Source: Alphaproteobacteria bacterium
Lineage (GTDB): Bacteria > Pseudomonadota > Alphaproteobacteria > Rhodospirillales > Rhodospirillaceae
Reading direction: 5' to 3'
Length of the DNA stretch: 64,000 nucleotides
Assembly: GCA_030835385.1 (NCBI GenBank)
Contig: JAURPI010000016.1
Span: 62,001-126,000, forward strand
Shown: positions 27,948-37,512 of the stretch, one piece after another
Layout of the letters: every line of letters starts with the position of its first letter
Position numbering within the stretch: the first letter of the stretch is position 1
Notes under the pieces: generated by a model
Seen by the model: only the letters and a program-made list of their open reading frames with translations
Databases searched by the model: none
Told to the model about the DNA's origin: nothing
Translations under genes and position numbers: made by a program

Positions 27948-27967
27948 ACCGGCTGAAGGGCCGGTTT
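27948..27967 (-). promoter_or_regulatory. Hairpin in the 5' leader of the DUF3576-leuS transcript
   Basis: AACCGGC-(6)-GCCGGTT is a perfect 7-bp stem 20 bases upstream of the DUF3576 ATG and next to its AGGAG. It could affect ribosome access or RNA stability. It lies in a 335-bp gap (27928-28262) that otherwise holds only presumed promoter sequence for this gene and for the divergent porin; nothing else in it is recognisable. Confidence 0.3.
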
Positions 27968-28262
27968 AAGCTGATTGAGCTAAGATGCTCTCAAGGACCG
28001 CGCTTTATAGCCAATCACGGGCACTGGCCACAATGGCAAGAACGCCCCCTGTTCAGCAATATAGCTGCTCTATCGAATACCAGCGCTGAGATGGATCGTC
28101 TACAGCGCCGCAAACTGAGATGAACCAAGGGTTCCAGAGATTATGATGTTAAATGATGCCCAGAATGAATAGTCCAGGAAATCATATTGCACTGTCTCAG
28201 ATATGACCTATTTTTCCCCTTCATCTGAGACACCGCATTTTTTGTTACGGAGCAACGACCAA

Positions 28263-29324
28263 ATGGGATCCCGAGTTCGCCGCGGCCAGATTGGCACTTT
28301 AGGTATTGGGCTTGCCTTTCTTCTCGCCCACCCGAGCCTCGCAGCGGAGCAAATCAGACTCTCCCTCGGCGGAAAGATGGAACAGTACTTCTTCCTTATG
28401 GATGCGGACGAACTTCCCGGCGAGTCCTTAAACTCATCTGGAGCGCTATCTGATGTCGAAGTGTATTTCTCCGGCAAAACCGTGCTGGACAACGGCATAG
28501 AGATTTCCGCCAAGATTGAAATGGAAGCGGAAAACAAGAACAGCGGCGAAGTTGATGAACAATTCATCGATGTTAAAACAGCGTTTGGTCGTCTCCGTGT
28601 CGGGGAAACCGAAGGCTTCAATCACAACTTCAGCTACGAAACACCTTACGTCGCTTACGAAGATGATGAGATCGTCGGCCGTGTTGTGCCAAGGCGCACG
28701 TCGATTGGTGTCAAAGAGATTATGACGTTTGAACGCTTCACTGGCGATGCGTTTCAAATAGGATATGAGTCTCCTACCATTGCTGGATTTACGGTCGGAG
28801 CAAACTACTTCCCAACCACCACGCAAGGCGAAGACGGATTTTTCGATAAGAGCTCAATCGACAACAATGCCTGGGAGGTCAGTGGTGCCTGGGAAGGTCG
28901 CGTGCGGGGCGGGAAGATAGGTTTGGTTGGCGGATACTTTGACAGTCAATCCCGCGCCGGTGGGAATGATGGTGAGACCGCGTGGAACGTCAGTGCACAG
29001 GCGGAGATTGGCGGCTTCACGATTGGCGGCAGTTTCATACGCTCGACACCGGACGATGACCTCGATTCATCTACCCTTGGAATCGCCACGACCTATGAAA
29101 TTGGTCCCTGGGGTGTGGGCGCGTCTTATTTTAGGGTTCGTGCGGACTCCATACCGAACGCAATCGTTAAGGACAAAATTGACCAGGGCAAGCTGGAAGC
29201 TTCTTATGTTTTGGTGCGCGGTGTTAAACTTGGCATGACAGGGTTTTGGGTCGGCCAAGAGCCAGCGGGCGGACCTGAGTTCAACGATATGGGCTTAATC
29301 AGCTCCGCTGTCTTACGTTTCTAA
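28263..29324 (+). CDS. Outer-membrane porin (Gram-negative porin family)
   Basis: A 353-residue barrel protein. The signal peptide from ATG 28263 ends at SLA|AEQ (about residue 28). The mature start (IRLSLGGKMEQYFFLMD) and the strand pattern (DNGIEISAKIEMEAEN; FGRLRVGETEGFNHNFSYETPYVAY) match alphaproteobacterial 16-strand porins. It ends ISSAVLRF with the C-terminal Phe. The in-frame upstream codons have no ribosome site and would bury the signal peptide; ACGGAGC precedes the chosen start. Solutes are unknown. It may supply the acyl-CoA ligase cluster immediately downstream. Confidence 0.9.
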   Translation: MGSRVRRGQIGTLGIGLAFLLAHPSLAAEQIRLSLGGKMEQYFFLMDADELPGESLNSSGALSDVEVYFSGKTVLDNGIEISAKIEMEAENKNSGEVDEQFIDVKTAFGRLRVGETEGFNHNFSYETPYVAYEDDEIVGRVVPRRTSIGVKEIMTFERFTGDAFQIGYESPTIAGFTVGANYFPTTTQGEDGFFDKSSIDNNAWEVSGAWEGRVRGGKIGLVGGYFDSQSRAGGNDGETAWNVSAQAEIGGFTIGGSFIRSTPDDDLDSSTLGIATTYEIGPWGVGASYFRVRADSIPNAIVKDKIDQGKLEASYVLVRGVKLGMTGFWVGQEPAGGPEFNDMGLISSAVLRF

Positions 29325-29362
29325 GTTCATAACAATCGGCCGCGGGAGAGCCTAACAGGCCG

Positions 29363-30886
29363 ATGCCCAGTCAAGACGATCATCTAAAACCCTATCTCTG
29401 TGACTGGCTCGCCAACCAGGCCGAGGCCGCGCCAGATGCGCTGGCACTCTTCGATTTAGCAACCGGGCGCAAAACCACTTACAGCGAAATGTATGACCGG
29501 TCTCGGCGCATCGCGTCTTTGATGGTCAATCAGTTCGGCGTTGATCCGGGCGATCGAGTCATGGTCGTCGCTTACAATTCGACGGATCTATACGAAATAT
29601 TGTTTGCATGTTGGCGTATCGGGGCCATTTACATGCCAGTTAACTGGCGCCTAGCCGCGCCGGAGATCGCGGCCATTGTTGATGATGCCACGCCAACCAT
29701 GATGATTTCGGATCGCGCTTTTGAAAACACTGTTGGTAGTTTGGATTTGCCGGTGTTGTGGCGCACCGAGACAGACGAGAACCCCTACGAGACGACGATT
29801 GCTGCAGCAGCCCCTTGGGATAGCTTCGTCGAACCGGATCTCGATGCGACCACCAACCTGCTGTACACATCTGGCACAACTGGGCGACCCAAAGGCGTAA
29901 TCAGTACATGGCGCATGCAAGCCATGGCCGTCGATCAAGCAGCGCATGTCATTCTTGGCAGCGCGACACGCACACTAACTGCCGCGCCAATGTTTCACAC
30001 GGCCGGTCTAAATTCTTTTGCTCTTCCGTTGTTCTATTACGGTGGCAAGGTTCACATCATGCGGCACTGGGATGCCCCCGCCGCGTTGTCCTATTTATCT
30101 GACCCTGAGCTAGGCATCACACACACGCTCGGCGTTCCCGTTCAGTTTCAAATGATGACGCAATGCGACGGCTTTGCTTCGGCAACTTTTCCAACAGTAC
30201 AACGAGCCGGTGTTGGGGGCGCACCGGTGACAGAAGAGTTGTTAACGCAGTACCAGGAGAAAGGCCTAATGTTGTGCAACTCCTATGGTATGACTGAAGT
30301 CTTTGGTGTTGCGACACTTCCCCCGGAGAAAGCCCAGAAAAAACTGGGGTGCGTGGGATGGCCGGTGGTCGGAACGGACATTCGAATTGCTGACGAAGAT
30401 GATACTCCCTTGCCGAGTAATGTGGTCGGTGAGATACAAATTCAAAGTGAAGGTGTCACGCCCGGATACTGGCAGGCCCCTGAATTGACAGCCTCCACCC
30501 GCTCAGCCGATGGCTGGTTTAGAACCGGAGACATGGGACGTCTTGATGACGAAGGCGCTCTTTATGTGGTCGATCGCAAGAAGGATATGTTTATCTCAGG
30601 CGGAGAAAATGTTTATCCAGCCGAAGTCGAGAATGTCCTGGCCCAGTTTCCTGAAATAGCAGAAGCGGCCGTGATCGGTGTGCCTGACGAACAATGGGGT
30701 GAAGTTGGTCACGCTGTTATAGTGCTCAAAGACTCTCAGCCTCTCGACAAAACAACCGTGCGCGAACGTTGCTCTGAACATCTCGCACGATACAAAGTGC
30801 CGAAACACATATCCTTTGCTGAGAGCCTACCGCGCAGTGCCCAAGGCAAGATTCAGAAAAAAGAACTCAAAGAGACCTATGCCTGA
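29363..30886 (+). CDS. AMP-binding acyl-CoA ligase
   Basis: A 507-residue adenylate-forming enzyme activating a carboxylic acid as its CoA thioester. The P-loop-like motif LLYTSGTTGRPKGV is near residue 170, motif A4/A5 NSYGMTEVFGV near 307, the hinge DRKKDMFISGGENVYP near 408, and the catalytic Lys in SAQGKIQKKEL at the end. This is a fatty-acid/benzoate-type ligase; the acid is not known. It overlaps the next gene by 8 bases and starts 38 bases after the porin. Confidence 0.93.
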   Translation: MPSQDDHLKPYLCDWLANQAEAAPDALALFDLATGRKTTYSEMYDRSRRIASLMVNQFGVDPGDRVMVVAYNSTDLYEILFACWRIGAIYMPVNWRLAAPEIAAIVDDATPTMMISDRAFENTVGSLDLPVLWRTETDENPYETTIAAAAPWDSFVEPDLDATTNLLYTSGTTGRPKGVISTWRMQAMAVDQAAHVILGSATRTLTAAPMFHTAGLNSFALPLFYYGGKVHIMRHWDAPAALSYLSDPELGITHTLGVPVQFQMMTQCDGFASATFPTVQRAGVGGAPVTEELLTQYQEKGLMLCNSYGMTEVFGVATLPPEKAQKKLGCVGWPVVGTDIRIADEDDTPLPSNVVGEIQIQSEGVTPGYWQAPELTASTRSADGWFRTGDMGRLDDEGALYVVDRKKDMFISGGENVYPAEVENVLAQFPEIAEAAVIGVPDEQWGEVGHAVIVLKDSQPLDKTTVRERCSEHLARYKVPKHISFAESLPRSAQGKIQKKELKETYA

Positions 30887-31865
30887 TAACGCCGTAGCCC
30901 CCTCAAGCGTCGCTGAAAAAATCGCAGCCATTAAGGAACGCCTCGCCGTTCCAGCATTCGCAGCGCCTATGTTTTTGGTTTCCGGCCCTGACTTGGTGAT
31001 CGCCGCGTGCAAAGCCGGAGTCATAGGGTCTTTTCCAACTATGAACGCGCGGCCGATTTCTACGTTGGAAGAATGGTTTGAAAGAATCACCAAAGAGCTC
31101 GCAGAAGCGGAAAGCAACAATCCTGGAACGACAGCACCCTGGGCGGCGAATATCATTTGCCATTCCACGTCGAAGCGCTTCGACGAAGATTTCGCACTGC
31201 TACAACAGTACAAGCCTGAAATTGTGATTACCGCTCTTGGCTCGCCTAAGCGGGTTATCAAAGAAGTGCACGACTATGGAGGACTGGTCTTTGCGGACGT
31301 TAACTCCGTGACATATGCCAAAAAAGCTGTGGATGCCGGTGCCGACGGCCTGGTGTTGGTATCTGCTGGCGCGGGTGGCCATACAGGTTTTGTCACTGGC
31401 TTCGCATTTGTCCCCGCGATCCGTTCCTTTTTTGATGGTCCCATTATTCTTGGTGGCGGCATTGTTGATGGCGCTGGCATTCGCGCAGCCGAGGTGTTGG
31501 GGGCCGACTTTGGTTATCTCGGCACCCGGTTTATCGCGACTGAAGAAAGCATGGCCCCGGACAGCTATCGCGAGATGCTAGTAGACGCGACTGAAGAAGA
31601 CATAATTCAGAGCGCACACTTTACGGGCGTACCGGCAAACTACTTAAAAACCTCAATCATCGCGGCGGGTCTTGACCCGGACACCCTTAACCCCCGCAAA
31701 GACAAAAGCTTCGACAGTCGGCATGAAGGTCCTGAGAACAACAAAGCGTGGAAAGATATTTGGTCAGCTGGGCAGGGCGTGCGTGCAGTAGATAAAGTGC
31801 AGCCTGTTTCGACATTGGTGACTCAGCTCAGGACTGAGTACGACAAAGCCCGAGCTAAACCTTGA
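30879..31865 (+). CDS. Nitronate monooxygenase (2-nitropropane dioxygenase) family
   Basis: A 328-residue FMN-dependent TIM-barrel. It shows PMFLVSGPDLVIAACKAG at the N-terminus, NIICHS, the FMN-phosphate segment VSAGAGGHTGFVTGF and the GGGIVDGAGIRAAEVLGADFGYLGTRFIA block. Enzymes of this family oxidise alkyl nitronates or detoxify 3-nitropropionate; some members are enoyl reductases. ATG at 30879 lies inside the end of the ligase gene, so translation is coupled. The pairing with a CoA ligase and a hotdog thioesterase suggests a catabolic or detoxification route. Confidence 0.9.
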   Translation: MPDNAVAPSSVAEKIAAIKERLAVPAFAAPMFLVSGPDLVIAACKAGVIGSFPTMNARPISTLEEWFERITKELAEAESNNPGTTAPWAANIICHSTSKRFDEDFALLQQYKPEIVITALGSPKRVIKEVHDYGGLVFADVNSVTYAKKAVDAGADGLVLVSAGAGGHTGFVTGFAFVPAIRSFFDGPIILGGGIVDGAGIRAAEVLGADFGYLGTRFIATEESMAPDSYREMLVDATEEDIIQSAHFTGVPANYLKTSIIAAGLDPDTLNPRKDKSFDSRHEGPENNKAWKDIWSAGQGVRAVDKVQPVSTLVTQLRTEYDKARAKP

Positions 31866-32254
31866 TAGAAAAACCCCCACCCATTAAAGCCCGTGAACTC
31901 CTTGGCGGAGAGGCCATTGGCTTTGACGAAAACACGGGTGTGGGAAAAGTACGGTACGTGCCCGATGAGAGTTTGATGAATCCAGCGGGTACAGTCCTCG
32001 GTGGATGCCTATCGGCTATGTTAGACGATGTAGCTGGGCTGGCCACTTGGTACGCCGGGGGCAAACGCCTGTTCGCCACTGCACAAATGTCGACATCCTT
32101 TTTGCGCGGCGCGAAACTTGGAGAGCCTTTGATCGGAGAGTCGACGGTGACCGGTCAAGGTATACGCCAAGCTTTTGCAGAGGCTAGCCTATCTCGTGAA
32201 TTCGATGGTAAAATTGTTGCCAAGGCCACTTTGGTACAAACCTTTCTAGACTGA
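31862..32254 (+). CDS. PaaI-type hotdog-fold thioesterase
   Basis: A 130-residue single hotdog domain: [24 protein letters not shown] is the central helix with the acidic residue used for thioester hydrolysis, and [16 protein letters not shown] is the following strand. It starts with TTG that overlaps the previous stop (TTGA), completing a three-gene translationally coupled unit. It probably releases or corrects CoA thioesters made by the ligase. Confidence 0.86.
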   Translation: MIEKPPPIKARELLGGEAIGFDENTGVGKVRYVPDESLMNPAGTVLGGCLSAMLDDVAGLATWYAGGKRLFATAQMSTSFLRGAKLGEPLIGESTVTGQGIRQAFAEASLSREFDGKIVAKATLVQTFLD

Positions 32255-32283
32255 ATCTCTCTTTTAGACGTAGGAGAACCCCT

Positions 32284-33036
32284 ATGCGATCGACCCTCCA
32301 GTCTTTGATAACCGCCGCGGTCCTTATTCTCCTGAACATCACTCCACTGCGGGCCGAGACCATTGCCGTCATCGGCACAGGGATGATGGGCAGCTCTATG
32401 GGCGTGCGCCTGGCAGAGCTTGGTCACACTGTGGTGTACGGGTCGCGCTCAATAAGCAATGAACGAGTTCAGGCCCTGGTCAAACGCTCAGGTCCCAACG
32501 CGAGCGTGGTATCGCAGCCAGAAGCCGCTCGGATAGCTGAGATTGTTGTACTCGCTGTGCCACGCGCCGCCGCAGAGGATGTTGTCTCTCAACTGAAACC
32601 CCATCTGAGTGACAAGCTTGTTCTGGATCTTGGAAATTCAGTTAAAATGGGTGATGACGGATTGCCGCAATACATCGACGGACCATCTATGGGTGAAATG
32701 GTTCAGGAGATGTTGCCTACCTCCCGTGTTGTGAAATCCTTCAACACGGTTGGTTTCCATGTTGTGGCGAATCCAGATCGTGCTGGTGGGCGCGTGAGTG
32801 TGCCTGTTGCCGGAAATGATAAAGAGGCAAAAGCGTGGGTGATGGATCTGGTTAGAGATTTCGGATTTGATGCCATCGATGTGGGGCCAATCCGAATCTC
32901 ACGTGTCTTGGAAGGCATGTCAGCTTTGTATCGCGTGCCTCATTTTGCCGATCGCAAAGATGATGCGTTCGAGTTTTATCTGCGACGGGTGGCAGAACCA
33001 CCGCTTGAGGAAACACAAGCAATACGCGGTAAGTAA
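32284..33036 (+). CDS. Exported F420/NADP-reductase-like Rossmann protein
   Basis: A 250-residue protein. The F420_oxidored-type domain begins with [30 protein letters not shown] (G-x-G-x-x-G) and continues with [40 protein letters not shown]. In front is a convincing signal peptide ([26 protein letters not shown]), so the nucleotide-binding domain is predicted to be periplasmic, where NAD(P)H is normally absent. A bound cofactor or a metal-reductase role is possible. It lies 29 bases after the thioesterase and has its own AGGAG. Confidence 0.82.
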   Translation: MRSTLQSLITAAVLILLNITPLRAETIAVIGTGMMGSSMGVRLAELGHTVVYGSRSISNERVQALVKRSGPNASVVSQPEAARIAEIVVLAVPRAAAEDVVSQLKPHLSDKLVLDLGNSVKMGDDGLPQYIDGPSMGEMVQEMLPTSRVVKSFNTVGFHVVANPDRAGGRVSVPVAGNDKEAKAWVMDLVRDFGFDAIDVGPIRISRVLEGMSALYRVPHFADRKDDAFEFYLRRVAEPPLEETQAIRGK

Positions 33037-33051
33037 GATAAGTGCTCTGAG

Positions 33052-33261
33052 TTACCCCGGAACGTCGAACCCTGCATCGCGGATGGCTTCTTCAATCTGA
33101 CCCTGGATGATAATTGCAGGATCAAATTCCACTTCCACATTGGCCCCTTCCAGTGAGGGAGTCGCTGTGTTGATGCCGTCACGCGCACAAAGCGCCTTTT
33201 CAACACTTGACGTGCAACCGCCGCAGGTCATGCCTTCAACAGGAATAAGTATCTTTTCCAT
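33052..33261 (-). CDS. copZ: Heavy-metal-associated domain protein, copper chaperone (CopZ-like)
   Basis: A 69-residue HMA domain binding Cu(I) through GMTCGGC (Cys 12 and 15). The fold ends with AIRDAGFDVPG as expected. It is 32 bases downstream of the copper ATPase, so it is expected to hand copper to that pump. A longer in-frame extension overlaps the ATPase coding region and was rejected. Confidence 0.9.
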   Translation of the reverse strand: MEKILIPVEGMTCGGCTSSVEKALCARDGINTATPSLEGANVEVEFDPAIIIQGQIEEAIRDAGFDVPG

Positions 33262-33293
33262 GGGGTACGCTCCTTGAGAATAATTCGGTTGTC

Positions 33294-35708
33294 TTAGTCT
33301 ATAACCGGTCGCCAGCGACGCAAAAACAAAGCATTGGTCACCACACTCACACTCGACGCAGCCATCGCCGCCCCGGCGATCGCAGGACTTAAGTAACCTA
33401 GGGCAGCCAGAGGTATGCCAATGATGTTGTAGATAAAAGCCCAAAACAAATTTTGTTGAATTTTACGCCACGTGGCCCGGCTGATTCTAAACGCACCAGC
33501 GACCAGTCGTGGGTCAGGCCGCATCAAAGTAATCGCTGCCGTTTCCATGGCAACGTCCGTGCCCGTACCGATGGCAACACCTACGTCTGCAGCAGCCAAC
33601 GCAGGCGCATCATTTATTCCATCACCGACCATAGCAACAACATGATTGCCCGCGTGCAAAGCCGAAACCTCTGCAGCTTTGTCGTCGGGCCGGACACCAC
33701 CGCGAGCATTTTCAATGCCGACGGTTTTCGCCACGGCAACGGCGACGGAGTGTGCATCGCCTGATAACAAATGCGATGAGATACCGAGGCGTTTTAGGAC
33801 TCTCACCGCAGTCTTAGCTTCGTCCCGCACCGGGTCTGCCAAGGCGAACAGAGCGGCCAGGGAACCGTCGACAGACATCCAGATAATTGTACGGGCGTCT
33901 TGTTCCCATGCGTCTGCCGAGGCCGTGCCTGATGACGTGTCCACATCTGACTCAGCCATGAAGGCTTGGTTGCCAATACGAACATTTTGGCCGCCCACCA
34001 CGCCACAAATTCCCCGGCCAGTGACGCTCTGAAAATCAGCAACCGCCGACAAGGACACATTCTCTTGCTCGGCCAAAGATAGGATAGCTTTCGCTAATGG
34101 GTGCTCGCTACCACTCTGCACTGAAGCCGCAAGCGCGAGAACGTCAAACTTATCTCCCTGGACAATATGCTGATCAACAACAGCGGGGTGCCCTTCCGTC
34201 AACGTTCCGGTCTTATCAAAGATCACCGTATCAACACGATGAGCGCGTTCTAGGGCTTCAACATCCTTTATAAGAATGCCAGCACGAGCAGCTGCACCGG
34301 TACCTGTCACAATGGCGGTTGGGGTTGCCAACCCGAGGGCACACGGACAGGCAATCACCAGAACAGAAACAGCCGCGACCAAAGCCTGTTCAAAGGTTCC
34401 ACCTGACATAAGCCAGCTAAAAAAAGTGATGGTGGCAATAGCAATAACGACAGGTACAAACACAGCGGCCACTTTGTCGACCAGTCGTTGCACGGGCGCC
34501 TTACCACTCTGCGCGTTCTCAACCAATTTGATTATACGGGTAAGAGTAGAGTCAGCACCGACCCGTGTCGCTCTTATCGTTAGAAGCCCCGTACCATTAA
34601 TGGCACCGCCGGTCACGGAATCGCCAACACCTTTTTCAACCGGAAAACTTTCTCCGGTTAACAAAGACTCGTCCACCGCCGACATGCCATCTTCGACATC
34701 GCCATCAACAGGAATTTTTTCGCCGGGACGCACAATAACAACGTCACCTTCGACAACTTGATCGACGGGCACGTCGATAACTTCATCGTCCCGACGAATA
34801 CGGGCGACGTCTGGCCTCAACGTCATGAGGGAACGTATTGCCGCTGTGGTGCCGCGTTTGGCCCGAGATTCTAAAACTTTGCCAAACAGGACCAACGAAA
34901 TGATGACGGCAGAGGCTTCGAAATAGAGTTGACCAGTCGCAGCGTTTCCCAAAGTGGCGAGGAGGTACAAGCTGTAGCCAAAAGCTGCTGTCGTTCCCAT
35001 GACGACAAGCACATCCATATTGCCTGAACTGGCACGCAAAACATTCCAAGCGCCCCGATAAAATCTGGCGCCAGCAAAAATTTGAACCGGCAACGCAAGC
35101 GCAAACTCAGTCCATGGTGAAAGGTGAAAACCGGCACCCGTAAAATGCGCGCCCATTTGCGCCACCAATGGAAGTGTTAAGAGCAGAGAGACAGCAAGTG
35201 TCAGGTAGTCTTTACGTAACGCCGTTTGTTTTTTGTCTTCGACATCCGCTTTTTCGTCATCAGAAATTTTATGCGCTGTAAATCCAGCTTTCGAAATAGC
35301 GTCTGCGAGAGCGTCAAAAGACACCGCGCCTCGGGGAGACGTGACCAACGCCCGTTCGATAGCAAAGTTGACGGACGCCTTGGAAACACCAGGCACCCGA
35401 GACAACACTTTTTCAGATCGGGTCGCGCAGGCTGCACAGGTCATGCCATCGAGAGCAAATACGAACTCATCGTCTGGAACAGAGAATCCAGTGCGTTTCA
35501 CAGCGGCAGCAAGATCAACTGAAGAAACTTGACCTGGGTCGACCTCAACGTCGGCTTGTTCCAAGGCAAAGTTTACGGAGGCCGATTCAATTCCCGGCAC
35601 TTGCAATAACGCCCTTTCCAAACGTGTCGCACAGGCAGCGCACGTCATACCTTCAATAGGAACACGGACGGATTCGAAATTTACTGCAGGCAGGGAGGTA
35701 TCTGGCAT
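33294..35708 (-). CDS. copA: Copper-exporting P1B-type ATPase
   Basis: An 804-residue Cu(I) efflux pump of the inner membrane. Two N-terminal HMA domains each have GMTCAAC (near residues 19 and 87). Then come membrane helices, the actuator [10 protein letters not shown], the transport-site [10 protein letters not shown] near 455, the phosphorylation site [12 protein letters not shown] near 498, and the hinge [10 protein letters not shown] near 700. The promoter is a CueR-like element directly before the start. copZ follows. No cueR gene is in the window. Confidence 0.96.
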   Translation of the reverse strand: MPDTSLPAVNFESVRVPIEGMTCAACATRLERALLQVPGIESASVNFALEQADVEVDPGQVSSVDLAAAVKRTGFSVPDDEFVFALDGMTCAACATRSEKVLSRVPGVSKASVNFAIERALVTSPRGAVSFDALADAISKAGFTAHKISDDEKADVEDKKQTALRKDYLTLAVSLLLTLPLVAQMGAHFTGAGFHLSPWTEFALALPVQIFAGARFYRGAWNVLRASSGNMDVLVVMGTTAAFGYSLYLLATLGNAATGQLYFEASAVIISLVLFGKVLESRAKRGTTAAIRSLMTLRPDVARIRRDDEVIDVPVDQVVEGDVVIVRPGEKIPVDGDVEDGMSAVDESLLTGESFPVEKGVGDSVTGGAINGTGLLTIRATRVGADSTLTRIIKLVENAQSGKAPVQRLVDKVAAVFVPVVIAIATITFFSWLMSGGTFEQALVAAVSVLVIACPCALGLATPTAIVTGTGAAARAGILIKDVEALERAHRVDTVIFDKTGTLTEGHPAVVDQHIVQGDKFDVLALAASVQSGSEHPLAKAILSLAEQENVSLSAVADFQSVTGRGICGVVGGQNVRIGNQAFMAESDVDTSSGTASADAWEQDARTIIWMSVDGSLAALFALADPVRDEAKTAVRVLKRLGISSHLLSGDAHSVAVAVAKTVGIENARGGVRPDDKAAEVSALHAGNHVVAMVGDGINDAPALAAADVGVAIGTGTDVAMETAAITLMRPDPRLVAGAFRISRATWRKIQQNLFWAFIYNIIGIPLAALGYLSPAIAGAAMAASSVSVVTNALFLRRWRPVID

Positions 35709-35714
35709 GGCGTC

Positions 35715-35745
35715 TATATGGGGGTTCCAGAAGCTGGAAGGTCAA
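35715..35745 (-). promoter_or_regulatory. CueR-type copper-responsive promoter of copA
   Basis: On the minus strand a -35 TTGACC (35745-35740) and a -10 CATATA (35720-35715) are separated by 19 bp, the long spacer typical of MerR-family promoters. The spacer holds the dyad ACCTTCC-(7)-GGAACCC, whose core TTCCAG-CTT-CTGGAA is a perfect palindrome like known CueR sites. A start site about 7 bases after the -10 would fall on the copA ATG, so the mRNA may be leaderless. Confidence 0.7.
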
Positions 35746-35762
35746 GGGGTCGGCCATAGAAC

Positions 35763-36341
35763 TTAGCGGACAGGATCCACGGGGGTGAGGTGCCACCAGC
35801 TACTGGACTCTCCTGGAGGATCAAGCCGAAAGGGCACAGAATTAGCGGCTCGAGCGTCCTCTAAACCACATAGAGCCTGGGTAAACACACGAAAAACACC
35901 GCCGTGACTTACAATCAGCACAGGCTCCGGATAACGATCCAATATCTCACTAAGCGCTTTAAAAATGCGAACCGAGAAGTCTGAAACCAATTCCATGGTT
36001 TCGAGCTCGGCATCAACAAAACCCGAAAACCAGGGCTTGCCTTCGTGTTGGCCAAAAGAACGCTCAACGAGTCCTGAATGTCGGGTGATCGGTAGCCCAA
36101 GACTTCGATTGACGATCTCCGCGGTTTCATAAGCCCGCTTCAGCGGGCTAGAGACAATTCGTGTCAGCTTATGCCCATTGAGCAATGGGACCGCTGAGGA
36201 GGCTTGGTCACGTCCACTTGCGTTTAGAAGAGTATCAGTTTGGCCCTGAGCTAAGCGGTTTTTATTCCAGTCGGTCTCGCCATGACGCAGAAAAATAAAC
36301 GGCACGGGAGGTACTGCCGTAAGCGCATCTTGAAGAGCCAT
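35763..36341 (-). CDS. Histidine phosphatase (phosphoglycerate-mutase-like) family protein
   Basis: A 192-residue branch-1 histidine phosphatase: the catalytic motif LRHGETDWN is near residue 20, the second arginine is in SSPLKRAYETAEI near 61, a proton-donor Glu may be in VERSFGQHEG, and the second His is in IVSHGG near 145. The substrate could be a sugar phosphate or a cobalamin intermediate; the sequence does not decide. It follows parB by 64 bases on the same strand. Confidence 0.9.
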   Translation of the reverse strand: MALQDALTAVPPVPFIFLRHGETDWNKNRLAQGQTDTLLNASGRDQASSAVPLLNGHKLTRIVSSPLKRAYETAEIVNRSLGLPITRHSGLVERSFGQHEGKPWFSGFVDAELETMELVSDFSVRIFKALSEILDRYPEPVLIVSHGGVFRVFTQALCGLEDARAANSVPFRLDPPGESSSWWHLTPVDPVR

Positions 36342-36367
36342 AAATTGGTACTTAGGTGTATATCAAT

Positions 36368-36387
36368 GTATTTAATTGAATAAATAC
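36368..36387. repeat. AT-rich inverted repeat between parB and the phosphatase gene
   Basis: GTATTTA-(6)-TAAATAC is a perfect 7-bp palindrome in a strongly AT-rich 64-bp gap. It might be a promoter or operator for the phosphatase gene, or a weak terminator after parB. Confidence 0.3.
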
Positions 36388-36405
36388 AATTAGCTATGAG
36401 CTACA

Positions 36406-37512
36406 TTATTCGCGATCTTGCGACCCGCCGCTGCCCGTATCGTCTTGGCTGGGGTCAATGCGGAGACCAGTCGCCGGCGCCTCTTCGCTATGATCGAGCT
36501 TAAAGGCCCCACTGCGTTTGGCCAGGACCTCTTCGATATCGAGCACATTGGGATCTCGGTCTGGCGTTAGCGGGCGGACGACTTTGGACCGGGTTAAACG
36601 GCTGACCACATCGTCAAGCTGCTCGAGGTCCGTATAGGAAAGAGACAGTGTCCCGCCTTGGCCATCAAAAGAGATGTCGATCTTGAGACCCAACGCCTCT
36701 TCCAATCTGGCCTCAAGATCGCGGGTACCTGCATCTTTGGTAGCGCCTGCAGATTTTACTTTCGTCGCTCGAGGGCGCCCTTCTTTGCCGTGCTTCTTGA
36801 CCAGTTTTTCGACCTGCCGCACTGACAAGCCCTTGGCTACGATTTGTTTCGCCAAAGCGCCGGAATCATTAACACCAATAAGAGCGCGAGCATGTCCCAT
36901 TGTCAGAGACCCCTGGTCCAACAGTTGTTTTACGCTCTCTGGCAAAGACAAAAGACGGATCATATTGGCAACATGCGCACGGCTTTTACCCAGAGCCTCA
37001 GCCAATGCTTCTTGCGTATGGCCAAATTCATCGGACAGGCGTTGATAGCCCTCAGCCTCTTCCATGGGGGTCAAATCTGCGCGCTGCAAATTCTCCACCA
37101 AAGCCACTTCTAGAACTTCGGTATCCGTAAATTCTTTAATTATTACAGGGACTTGATGAACCTTTGCTCGTTGAGCGGCCCGCCAGCGGCGCTCCCCGGC
37201 GATGATCTCATAGGTTCCGTCAGGGGCGGCGCGAACCAGGAGGGGCTGCAGCACCCCCTTGTCTCGAATGGACTCAGCCAGTTCGGCAATCTGCTTGTCA
37301 TCAAACACGCGGCGAGGCTGAAACCGGGATGGCGCCATATGCTCAACCGGCAGTTCTGTTAGTCCTTTGCTGGTCTTTAGACGACTGGCGTCAGAAGCGG
37401 CTGACTCAGAGGAGGGCAGATCTGTAGCTGAAATCGGGGTATCCTCGGCGGCTTCACCGAATAGGGCATCGAGCCCCCGACCGAGGCTTTGGCGTGGCTT
37501 ATTGTAACTCAT
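36406..37512 (-). CDS. parB: Chromosome-partitioning protein ParB
   Basis: A 368-residue CTPase and parS-binding clamp that loads the origin region for segregation. The N-terminal ParB box is in VFDDKQIAELAESIRDKGVLQPLLVR, with the CTP-binding GERRWRAAQ near residue 107. The HTH is near 155-180 (GHTQEALAEALGKSRAHVANMIRLL), and the C-terminal dimer domain follows a variable linker. Its ATG overlaps the parA stop (ATGA). Matching parS sites are at 38.9 kb. Confidence 0.97.
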   Translation of the reverse strand: MSYNKPRQSLGRGLDALFGEAAEDTPISATDLPSSESAASDASRLKTSKGLTELPVEHMAPSRFQPRRVFDDKQIAELAESIRDKGVLQPLLVRAAPDGTYEIIAGERRWRAAQRAKVHQVPVIIKEFTDTEVLEVALVENLQRADLTPMEEAEGYQRLSDEFGHTQEALAEALGKSRAHVANMIRLLSLPESVKQLLDQGSLTMGHARALIGVNDSGALAKQIVAKGLSVRQVEKLVKKHGKEGRPRATKVKSAGATKDAGTRDLEARLEEALGLKIDISFDGQGGTLSLSYTDLEQLDDVVSRLTRSKVVRPLTPDRDPNVLDIEEVLAKRSGAFKLDHSEEAPATGLRIDPSQDDTGSGGSQDRE

